Shown here piece by piece: positions 1 through 9,427 of a stretch of 64,000 nucleotides of DNA. The stretch comes from Mortierella alpina (Eukaryota; Mortierellomycota; Mortierellomycetes; Mortierellales; Mortierellaceae). Within the stretch, counting starts at the first letter, position 1; every line of letters starts with the position of its first letter. The notes under the pieces were generated by a model, which worked only from the letters and a program-made list of their open reading frames with translations, searched no databases and had not been told where the DNA came from. Both the position numbers and the translations under genes were made by a program. The DNA is taken from contig JANATF010000004.1 of NCBI GenBank assembly GCA_029449245.1, forward strand, positions 744,001 through 808,000, read 5' to 3'.

Positions 1-1618
1 GGGAAAACTAATGAGATCATAGTGTAAAAGAGAGATACAAAGCCATAATGACAACAAAAACGTCAGTCGAGCCGGTCATCTTTCCTTTTCTTTTGTAGGG
101 CCTAAGAAGAAAAGAGAATCTTACTGTCGTGTTGAAGAACAATAAATCCAGTCTTCATGGTTGGGATCTTGGTCAACCAGCCCTTGAAGGTATCGACGAC
201 CGATTGAGGAGTTGCAGTCTTGGCTGGGATGTGCCACTAAGTGCCAAATGAAAATGCGGTTGTAGACACAAAAAAAAAAAGAGCGGTCGAAGGTTAGTTC
301 TGCGTTCCATAGTCATGAGAGTTAAAAGATACAAAAAACAAAAACAAACAATAGAATCACATACATCGTCAGTGTCGAATCCCTGCGTCCACATCGAAGT
401 CTTGTAGCCAAGCTGCGTGGCAATGTAGCGGACACGAGCATCCACATCCCCTAGAAAGGACGCACAATGCGTTAAAAAAACAATTGCGCACAGACAAGGA
501 ACATTTGAAGATCAAAAAAGTCAAACACCAGGGAGGGGGGAGGCTAGCAAGAATCTCACCGAAAGGAGGACGCCAGTAGATGGGCGTGACACCGATGGTG
601 TCGACAATGGCCTTCTCAGTCCACTTGAGCTCTGCAACAATCTGCTCGTTCGTCAAGCTGGTCATACTTCTATGGGACCAGGTATGGATCGCAATGTGAT
701 GGCCGTCGTTGTACGCCTGCTTCAGAGTGTTGGGGTAGCTCACGGCACGAGAACCGACAATGAAGAGAGTCGCCTTCTGGTTGTGCTCCTTGAGGTTCGC
801 GTATAGGCGAGGTGAATCTGGAGAGGGTCCATCTATGAAGAGAACCCAGGTACGAGATAAGACCGAGATGCGTGTTTAGTTTCAGGCGAGTCGTGTGAGG
901 AACGGGTTCGGAGTATTGGGTGAAGGGACCAACGAAAATTGCAATCCTTATTTTTTTAGCGCTAAAAGTGTGCCTCTTTCGGAGGTCATTTCATGGGTCC
1001 TCTAGCCTTCTCCTTATCATTAACTGTGTCTCGGAGAGAGAGAGGAGAGTGAGCAGAGAGCAGAGGTGTTGAAAGTCGGTGAAGGGGGGAGGGAGGGTGC
1101 AAACTGGAGCCATTCACGTCTGGTGCTATTTGGTGAAGGAGGGTATGCCACAGTGTCTTTTGTCACTGAATATAATGTTGCTGTTTTGTTTGCTTCCAGA
1201 GCTCGCTCGCTGCTCATCAGACGCCTTTCGTTCATTTACCGTCGTAGGTCAATCCCCAGGTGCCGGGGGTTGGGCATGATGTGATGTCGTCGGGTGCCTC
1301 ACACTTCTGGCATGTCCACCAGCACTGCTCCTTAGGAAGCGTGGAGGGATCTGGAGGACAGACACCGTCGGCTGACTGAGGGAAGACTGGGGCCTTTGTA
1401 AGATCCACAAGCTTCAGCCAGGCTTGTACCTGAGGGTCTTGCGTGAATGGGACACAATCGATTACTGGGTATGATCCAGCGGCGATGGGGGCATAGGTTG
1501 CAGTGCAAGTTGCGGCAGCTCGCTTCTCTAGCGCGTGTGAGTGAGCAGAGACCAGGGCCAAGGAGACGGAGAGGGAGAGGGCAGCAAAGGCTGTGAATGT
1601 AGAGCTGATGTGGACCAT
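1..1618 (-). CDS. Chitin/polysaccharide deacetylase (NodB family), secreted, 3' end off window
   Basis: Removes N-acetyl groups from chitin in the cell wall, giving chitosan. Exons: 1618-1240, 832-560, 450-365, 236-125 and 7-1 (continues off the left edge). The ATG at 1618 opens a signal peptide (about 25 residues, ending ...LVSAHS), followed by a Cys-containing N-terminal extension. NodB motifs are readable across splice joins: TYDDGP (motif 1, joined over intron 1), HTWSH (motif 2, zinc-binding His pair), RPPFGDVDAR (motif 3, joined over intron 2), W in TSMW, and LQHD near the visible end (motif 5). Intron 1 is long (407 nt). The last intron is placed at 124-8, giving HDIF; a 23-nt alternative at the same donor was rejected as too short. 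Isolated gene. Family assignment is secure; substrate (chitin versus other) is inferred. Confidence 0.92.
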
Positions 1619-2168
1619 GGCTGGGGATTATACGGTAACAAAGGGCTGTTGTTTGGATGAAGCAGAAGGAATAAGAAGAAAGAAGGATGTGGAGAAGAGA
1701 AAGAAACAAGGTACATATACCCGCTCAAAAAGCTGACGAAAGTAGGGACCCGTCCAAGCAATAGGCAGTCATCCACTGCTGAGAACCTAGGCTGCGTGTG
1801 CCCGGACACACGCCCCCGACCACTATTTTTAATTGCGCTAAGAAACAAACCCTGGTATTTGGGCTTTAGGAACGACATCCATGTCAAAAAAAGTCCTTCC
1901 AGCAGGCAGAGTAAATATACTTGGGCTTAAAACTAGTCTTTGCCTGATCATTCAGGACGCACTAGCCTTGCAGGGTGCTTTCTCTCTATTTTTATCTCTA
2001 TCCCTTAGTATTTTGACGAAGACCCTCCCATTCACGTACGCACAGCTGACTACGGTACTACGCAACGTCTAGCGTCAAAGCGTCAAGGCTATGGCCTTCT
2101 TTAATATGAATTATAGACGGATACGAAGTCTTCTAAAAAGTCAGCGAGGCGAGGGGATTTCCTGGCTT

Positions 2169-2390
2169 CTACAGGGCGGCCAAAGCAGCGGCGATCAGTC
2201 CAGCACCGGTGGCGACAGAGCTGGCGGCCAATGTGTGTCCGCTTGAATGCTTGCCAGAGGGAGAAGGGGTGGGCGCGCTATGCGAAGGCGTGGGGGCGAC
2301 AGGAGGGGTTGTTACAGCCGCCCTGGTCGTCGAGATGGACAGAACGAGGACCAAGGCAAGGATGGCAGCGATGTAGAAGGTGGATCTCAT
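2169..2390 (-). CDS. Small secreted, probably GPI-anchored Ser/Thr/Pro-rich protein
   Basis: A single-exon 73-aa protein. Residues 1-24 form a clear signal peptide (hydrophobic core IAAILALVLVLSI, ending TTRA). A Pro/Ser/Thr-rich middle of about 30 residues follows, then a hydrophobic tail (GAGLIAAALAAL) preceded by small residues, the layout of a GPI-attachment signal. This is the shape of minimal fungal cell-surface proteins; no enzymatic domain could fit. A TATA box lies 85-92 bp upstream on the same strand, supporting a real transcript. The function is unknown; O-mannosylated wall or membrane decoration is a guess from composition only. Confidence 0.7.
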   Translation of the reverse strand: MRSTFYIAAILALVLVLSISTTRAAVTTPPVAPTPSHSAPTPSPSGKHSSGHTLAASSVATGAGLIAAALAAL

Positions 2391-3545
2391 GATGACTGGT
2401 GAGGTTGCACAAAGGGGAAGACAGAATGTGGTTCAGGTGGAGAATGGGGAGGGAATTGGGTTCGAGAAGTTGTTCTTTTATACTGTAGTGGCAAAGTTGA
2501 AGGTCCAACGCCAGCATGGTCGACACCACAGCGAACTGTACGACGCGCAAATTGAAGAAATGAGGTACACCTGTCCTGTTGAGACCCAACGACCTACAAA
2601 AAAGCCCAAATATTATAACAATCCAACATGCCATAGTCACTGGCGTTAAGCGTGAGGTATGGATCAGACGTGAAACCAATGGTTTGGTCAATGTTAAAGA
2701 GTTCTAGATGTGTTGTTTGTAACAACTACGCCATCCTTCGATATAGCATCTCAGGGTCTTTCATTCCAACACTGATCTCAAATGGGCTGTGGCATTGGGA
2801 ATGAGGAACGCCATTGGCACTCAGGGCTTGGTATCCAGTAGAAAAGTGAACCAAATTCCCATTAGATATTTAGGCGCTTGAATGAGATATTACTCTGTTC
2901 AAATTGACGCCCAGAGGGTCACCGGCGTCCGGCAAGTTGCAAACGCCAAAGCAGTTTACCTTGCTTTGAAAGAAAAAGAAAAGAACAACGACGAAAAGGA
3001 GGGTCGCAAAGAGAATTTTGGTGTTGAGATCCAAAATGACTGCGCCAAAACTAGGCTGTTCAGGTCGACCAACTGGCTTGTAAGGTTTCAAGTGAAGTCT
3101 CAGTGTACAAAAAAAGAAAGTGCTGTGCATGCGCCAGCATTAGGAGCCAACAGCAGGATACGGGAGCAAAAGAATGTTTATTCAACTTGTCATTTCTTCT
3201 GAAGGCTTCTCTTCCTATTCAGTCTATGGATCAGCTATGGAATAAAACAAGAACGTTGTATTCGAAAGCAGGAGGGTGCTAAGAAGGAGGTCCAGAGGCG
3301 GTGCGAATCGATAATATGGGGCGTAAGAGTTGAAATATGTACTGTACACGATGAAGGGTTGGTAGTATAGAGAAGATGGATGTATAGGACAAGGCAGAGA
3401 AGGGAGGGATGGGGGCGTTTGGATATGGTGGCAGTCATGTCGGTTGTCTGATGAGGTGCAAAAGAAGAAAAAAAGAAAGAGAGGATCAAAAGGAACAGTG
3501 CCAGGGCGGTTGATTAGGGAGGATTTGGACGTCTTGACCCATAGG
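2391..3545. other. Intergenic, no gene seen
   Basis: The part above 2475 holds the promoter of the 73-aa gene and the rest the probable 3' UTR of the copper-fist gene. Open frames here (for example 2882-3202 plus) have no recognisable domain, signal peptide or splice support. Confidence 0.5.
2475..2482 (-). promoter_or_regulatory. TATA box of the 73-aa secreted protein gene
   Basis: The minus strand reads TATAAAAG, 85-92 bp upstream of the ATG at 2390, a spacing that would give a short leader. Confidence 0.6.
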
Positions 3546-6520
3546 TCATGATTTCTGCATTCCATTCAAGTTCATGTCCGTGGCGTCCGTGCGGATCTCG
3601 TCCACAAAGCTCCAGTCCTCATTGTCCAGGAAATCCAGCTGAAGCTGGCTCAGGCTGGGCATAGACTGTTGGAGCTGTTGGAGCTGCATCCGCTCTTGTT
3701 CCATCAATTGCAGCTGCAGCTTCTGTTCCTCCTCCATTCCTTCCCGGAAGCGCCGTCTCAAACTCAGTCGCTGCTCCATCTGCTGCGCTAGCTGCTGCTG
3801 CTGCTGTTGCAATTTCATCATCGCATCTTGACCTTGGGTCTCCTGGCCTAGTTGTGTGAATGGCTGCTGTTGTGGCTGCTGCTGCTGCTGCTGTTGGTCA
3901 TATGAAGGCGACATTGTAGAGCTGGCGTCCGATCGCTGGTTCTGCATGGACATAAGACTCATGGTCTGAGGCATGGTCTGAACAATGGGTTGAGTCTGAC
4001 CAAAGCCTGAAGTGCCAAGGTTCGTCATGGACACGTTCATATCCATGCTCATATCCATGCTCATTCCCATGGACATGGCAAGATTCATGTTGGGGCCAAG
4101 ATCCGCTCCGTTCCGTCCAGCGGTTCCATTGAGGGCGCTTTCAAAATCCAAGTCGTCCTTCATCAGCCTTGCCTGAGATTCGCCTACAAACTGGCACATG
4201 TCGCGGTAACACTCGGCGCAATCCACGGTTGGACGACCGCAACCACAGCCACAGATCAACACTCCATTGTTACCAAGGAGAGTAGGGTGCTGCATCTTGG
4301 CCGCGTCCAAACCCGAGAGTCCCATTCCTTTAAACTCCTGCTTCAAAGCTTGGCGAGCATTGAGATCCATGGTGCTCGAGTCCCCCTGGACAAGGCTCAA
4401 GGCAGTACTCAGATTGAGAGTCTGCGCCGTTCCGACGTTGGTGCTGTTGTTCAACAAGGACACATCGTTCACAAGGGCCACGTTGGCCTTGTTGGATCCA
4501 CAGCAGGAAGCCGCTTGCGCTGAGGCGCCCCCATTCGACTGAAGGTCCATCTCCAGGGTACCGTTCAGCAGATTCTGGTTGTTGGGATAAGCCAGGCATC
4601 CAGGGCAGGCACAGCGTTCACCGCAGCAGCACATGTTGGGCGAGATAGCACAACCACAGCCGTCCATCTTCACTGGCAAGTCGTCCTCGCCGATCTCGCT
4701 CCTGCCCGCAGGAGGCGAGTGAGACGGAATTGACGATGCCGGCGAGGACGCAGGGCCACGGCTCTTTCCTGATCCACAACATCCAGTGTTGGCCGACGAG
4801 GCTGAGGAAAAACTGGGATTTGAAGACAGGCCAGGCGAGGAATAGGATCGGTTGGGAGGAGTGGGGACCAAAGGGGGCGAAGTCGTCGAGAAGCTTGACA
4901 GGGCAGAGTAGAGCATACGGATCTCGTCAGCAGAGGCGCTCTCCATTGGGTTCAAGGTTGTCGTGCCATTCATGATTCCGTCCATGATTTTCTTGGAGTC
5001 AACGGCATTCATCATGTCCATATCCTCCATGTCGTCCGAAGCATTGCTCACGGGATAGCTGGTCAGCGCATCGGGAAAGTACGAGTACGAAGTCGTCGGA
5101 TTGTAGTGATCACTGTCATAGTCGGATGAGCTCGCGTAGTCAAAGCACAGGTTGGATTGCATTTGACTTTGGTGGCTACCCATCGACGACGACGAGGGCG
5201 AGTGATCGCAGGCAGAACTTCCAGAGGGCGAGAGGGTCTGAACAAGCAGAGGAGAGGCGATGCCTGTGTGCATACCGGCGCTATTCAGACCATGGGCCAG
5301 CTGGCCATCGGCGCTAGGGACGGTTTGACCGCCATTCGTGTGGGGGACAAATGGCAGTGGCGAGCCAGACTCTCGGGGAAAGTGGAGAATACCCGACTTG
5401 CCGAGGTCTAGCGAGGCACCGCTACGCTGACGGTTGGCCTGGTAGCTCTTAAAGACATTGCTACCTGCATGCGCCGACCCCTTGCTAGGCTTGACGACAA
5501 CGTGGCCTGTACGGTCACGACAGCACGAACAGACCATGCCATCGAGACAGCCGCAATTGGCAACACCTGAAAATAAAACGGCCGGGTTAAGTATATGAGA
5601 GTAGCAGGCAGGAGTACAGAGATACATTGAGTAATCTCCATAGCTCACTTTCCCGCCGCGCTCATCTATCTGTTGCACCCCTCGGGAGAGGAGCAGCAGA
5701 GCGTGAGAGCGGGGGAGAGTGAGCGCAGGATTGATTGTCTACCTCCAGTGGACGAGCGGGCGTCCAGCGAGTCCTGAGGACTCTGACCTTGCGACGAGAG
5801 CGAGCGGAGAAGGTCCTCGCCGCCGACTGCGTTCGAGACGGGCAGGCGGCCGTCATGGCTAAGGGACTTTGCACGTTTCAGACCATTCGCAACGGCTGCG
5901 GATCCTATAGGGGAAGGAACCAAGGTCAGAAGGGTGTCAGACACGGGCAGAATGGGAAATGTCATCCGATACATTGTCCTGGGAGAGATCGACGCTGCTT
6001 ACCTTCTTCGCGGCCACAAATGCAGCGGACGTGCACCTGCTTTGCTTTGCGCAACTCCTTGCAGTGGGGACACTGGGTCGAGGGGCGACCTTTCTTCTTG
6101 ATTTCATGCAAGGGTCGCTCACTGATGATTCCGATATAAAAAGAAGGCTGTAGATGTGAGCGAGGGGACAAGGGGCGCAAGGAGACAGGTTCAAAGGCAT
6201 AAAGAGGGGGGGGGTCTGTAATCATTTACGTACCCATGGTTGCAGGTGGTTGAGCGATGGCCCTTGATACAGGTGGCACTAGTGATAAACAATCAGACAC
6301 AACAGAGACAGGTCAATCAAGTCAGCCAAGGCAGTCAAGGTCAATTCAGTCAGGTCAGCCAAGCCAGTCAATCGTAAAAACAAAAAAAAAGAATTCAGGC
6401 GGAGTTCAAGTGCAGGGAGTGCGTTGCTTTGTCGCTCAGTGTCTCGCTGGATGATCCTGGATCGAGCCATGGTGCAGCAGGGACTTACCATGCAAACTTC
6501 TGGCCGTTGAGAAAGACCAT
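3546..6520 (-). CDS. Copper-fist transcription factor (Cuf1/Mac1/Ace1 type)
   Basis: Copper-sensing DNA-binding regulator. Exons: 6520-6489, 6278-6234, 6121-6003, 5904-5743, 5566-3546; 792 aa. The N-terminal copper fist is canonical after splicing: Cys11, Cys14, Cys23 and His25 form the zinc site, and KGRP at 36-39 is the minor-groove hook, at the same numbers as in Ace1/Mac1. CPHC follows around 43-46. Cys-rich clusters that may bind Cu(I) lie near 124-135 (CGC...CSCC), 423-443 (CGC...CCC...CACPGC, then AYPNN as in Cuf1-type motifs) and 558-577 (CGCGCGRPTVDCAECYRDMC). The rest is Ser/Gln/Met-rich, with MSM/MDM repeats and polyQ near the C-terminus. Introns split the DNA-binding domain into three small exons. 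Several copper clusters fit a copper sensor, but whether it activates uptake or detoxification genes cannot be told from sequence. Confidence 0.93.
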
Positions 6521-7530
6521 GATGGTGGATGGGTGGATGTACGGGCACTGTAGCGAAGCGAGGGTCAAAGAGCAGCTGCTGGTGAAGTGCTTGGCTTTTT
6601 TTTGTGTTGTTTTTGTTTGTGTAGGACTGGAACTTCGGAAATAGTATTTGCGGGTCGGCGGGCTGGGCTGAGTCCTGCGAACAAGGGTGGAGCTGGAGTC
6701 TAAGGCCTGCTCTTCGGGGAACGATGGTGTGGAGTCTTCTCCGTGTGCTTTCAGTCGGCTCGATTCAGGAACATTCAATCAGAGCTGGCCGAGGGAGAGA
6801 GAAAGATGATGAGACGGCGGAACAGAGTGAAGGACAGCTGGTGGATTTGTTTGTGGGTTCTCTTTTTCGATTTCTTGACAGAAGAGCGAGTGCGAGGAGG
6901 CGTGGGGTGGGGGGCGAAGGGCTATAGGGTAAACAGAAGCATATGTAAAGAAGAAAAGGCTGGGTGCTAGAGGGATATTGGGGTGGGTTTGATCAGAGGG
7001 GTCCAGTGCAGATTGGCAGCGGGAATGGAGGAAGGAGCGGTGGGTGGGTGAGTTACAAGTCGAGATGACAGAGAGAGAGAGAGGGAAAGAGAGACAGAGA
7101 AAGAGAGGCAGAGAGTGTGTGTGTGAGAGAGAGATGGATCGCTGGAGGACAGTGCCGAGAAGACCAGAGCAAGAGGCTCGAGTGGCAATAGCTGTCAGAG
7201 GAAATATAAAAACCCGAGATGCAAGCAAACGGGGGGTTGGCCCTGGGACAGGCACCAACGAAGCGGAGAGACTGGGGAATGCGGATGAGAGTGTCGGATT
7301 CCTAGGCGGTGGAAAAGGACAGATGGGCAGGGAATGGCTCGGCCTTGGAGTGAGGGCGAGGGGAGCACAAAGAGGTGGAAGGGTGAGAACAGGAGGATAC
7401 AAAAAAAAGAGAAAAGGGCAGAAGAGAAAGAGAGGGAAGACGAGAAGGAAGACGAGAAAAGACCGATAGAGAAAATATATACCAAAAAAAAAAAAACGGG
7501 AGTGGGTGCGACACACCCACTCACTCACTC
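6521..7530 (-). promoter_or_regulatory. Long CT-rich leader and TATA region of the copper-fist gene
   Basis: On the coding (minus) strand this kilobase is strongly pyrimidine-rich, including CT-repeat runs at about 7060-7130 and 7380-7460. A TATATAT element at 7475-7481 stands just upstream. This suggests transcription starting near 7450 and an unusually long 5' leader. The large open frames on both strands here are a by-product of the biased composition. Confidence 0.45.
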
Positions 7531-9278
7531 ACTCACTACAATAGCCAACTGGCCGACAGCCCTGTTCAACGGACACCCACTTCGACACACCTCAGCACAA
7601 GGAACACGTTCCCCGCTCATCATCATCTTCACTTAAAGCAAAGACGAATAGCGTCGTGCGTAAACAACGTGCCTCACCTGCTGCTCTGACACCTTCGCCA
7701 GTCAGTGTCGCCGGCTCAGGACAGGTCCGCGCTGGCGCACAACGGACAAACAGCCTGGGGTGAGCAGCACCCGTCTCAATTACAAACGTGTCAGAGGCAA
7801 GACAAAGAACCTGTATTATTGCTGCATCCTCAGCATCATCGTCCACAAAAAAAAAAAAAAAAAGGGTTCTCAGCTAGAGGAGATGTTTCCTCCACTCTCT
7901 CCCATGTGCGTGAGAGTTTGTGGGTGTGTAAAAAAACCTGCCGCTGAACAGATTACCGATTGCCGTGCCTATGAATACAAAAACTGCAGTGCCCTTTCTG
8001 CAATCCTTGCTGCTGAAAAGCTTCTCTAGGTTCAAGATGCATCTTTCCGCCCGTCCCACGCTGCAACTCCAGTCCAAACTCGGCGCACAAGATTGTAGGT
8101 AACACGCTGTGTGATACGACACGTTATTCCAGCCAAGCTTCTCTTGCTTCTATGGTCCTTACCGTTTGCTCACGCCTCCCATTTGTCCCATTGTTTGGCA
8201 GACGCACACACGCCCCAGCAGGAACTGGACTGTACTGATTATGCTCCAGGTACATGTGTTATGCTACAAGCTTGTAACCTGCAAATGAGAGAGCTCTTAC
8301 GATCAATTGCACCGAGCTGAACTCCATTATTCTGAGCCAGGTCGGGGCTAAAGAAATATAACAACAACTTCATCATTGCACCTGAAAGCGAAAGAGAGAC
8401 ACGACCAGAGCGCTTGTGGGCGTTTGGATAGGGTTGCGCGGAGTAAAACTCAATTCAGGGCCGAAAAAAAAAACGTTCTAAGTAGCACCTGCTACTGTAC
8501 AGAGAAAAAAAAAACGTTCAGAGAAGAAAGATGAGCTACTGGAACATTGCGGCGTGTTGCATGGCCCACTGGCGTTGGCTGAAGGGTACCTTAGCCCGCG
8601 CGATCTACCTGGTGTTTGTGCCCAATATACCTGTATACTGATCGACGTCGAGCATGAACATACACTCCACATTCAGGCCAATGCCCTCAGTGCGACCTCA
8701 GGGGCAGAACCCGAATGGTCGTCATATTTATATCCACCATCGTAAATTCACTCATTTTTTGGGATAACTTGCTGGGGGCAGTTGCAGGCATAGGTCAACC
8801 ACGACCCTCCCTCGCTCAACCAAGCAAGACGATCAGGAGAGGGGGCGCACTTTCCATCCCTCGGCGCCTAATGCAACGGAGCAGGCACTAATGGTCGTGC
8901 AAAAAAGAAGAAAAATTATAATCATGTTCACCCCGCCAGCCAGTAGAAAAAATCGCGCCTCCCAGGAAAAATTTGCAGGTGAACGCAAAGCTCCGAGTCA
9001 GCCGCAAGAAGAGAGCAGCAGATGGATGAGATGAAAGCACGACCCATCGTGTGCGTTTTTGTAGCTTCGTTTTTTTGATGCTCCTTTTTTTCAGCCTTTG
9101 CCTTTTGAGTATCGTCTAAAGAAAATGCCTCATTTTTTTTTTGTCTTCCTTAGAATGCTTCCTTGCCTTGAAGTCGATGATGCGGGTGGCATGTGTTGCT
9201 GCCAATCTCCCCTCTTCCCCTTTTTCTCCTGGCATTGTTTCGTGCACTCTTATTTCTGTTTGTGTTTGTGTTTGTGCC
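7531..9278. other. Intergenic, no gene seen
   Basis: AT-rich spacer with several A-runs (7846-7863, 8464-8473, 8504-8515) and no frame with recognisable protein features. It is the downstream flank of the Fanzor-like gene, so one end of a mobile unit may lie here, but no terminal inverted repeat was found by eye. Confidence 0.4.
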
Positions 9279-9416
9279 GCGCCAAAAGAATGCCATGCGG
9301 CGCATCACAGCACGTACATGATGTCATAGGTGTTGTAGGGTGTCCTTATGTTCCCCTCGTACGAGGCAGTCCACAAGGACGAGAACCGACAATTTTTAGC
9401 GTGCTGGCGAACACGC
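9279..9416 (-). ncRNA. Run of short inverted repeats after the Fanzor-like gene (candidate guide-RNA scaffold)
   Basis: Directly after the stop codon, in transcript order, come a 5-bp stem (9412-9416 with 9399-9403), a 4-bp stem (9377-9380 with 9369-9372), a perfect 12-nt palindrome CCTCGTACGAGG (9355-9366) and a 5-bp GC stem (9299-9303 with 9279-9283). Guide (omega) RNAs of TnpB/Fanzor systems are commonly encoded at or past the 3' end of the nuclease gene, which is why this is listed. Short stems occur by chance, so this is a hypothesis only. Confidence 0.2.
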
Positions 9417-9427
9417 AAACTTTGTAG

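Noticed and set aside
102-124. 23-nt intron in the chitin deacetylase gene
   Set aside because: Too short, and the following residues do not fit the family; the 117-nt intron to position 8 does.
6779-7528. 249-codon minus frame and its antisense partners
   Set aside because: Made by CT-repeat composition in the copper-fist leader; no domain, and runs of Leu, Ser, Phe and Pro only.
8111-8320. Plus frame with a signal-peptide-like start and several Cys, like a small secreted protein
   Set aside because: The frame begins at GTG and no in-frame ATG lies upstream before the hydrophobic stretch; no splice site supplies one.
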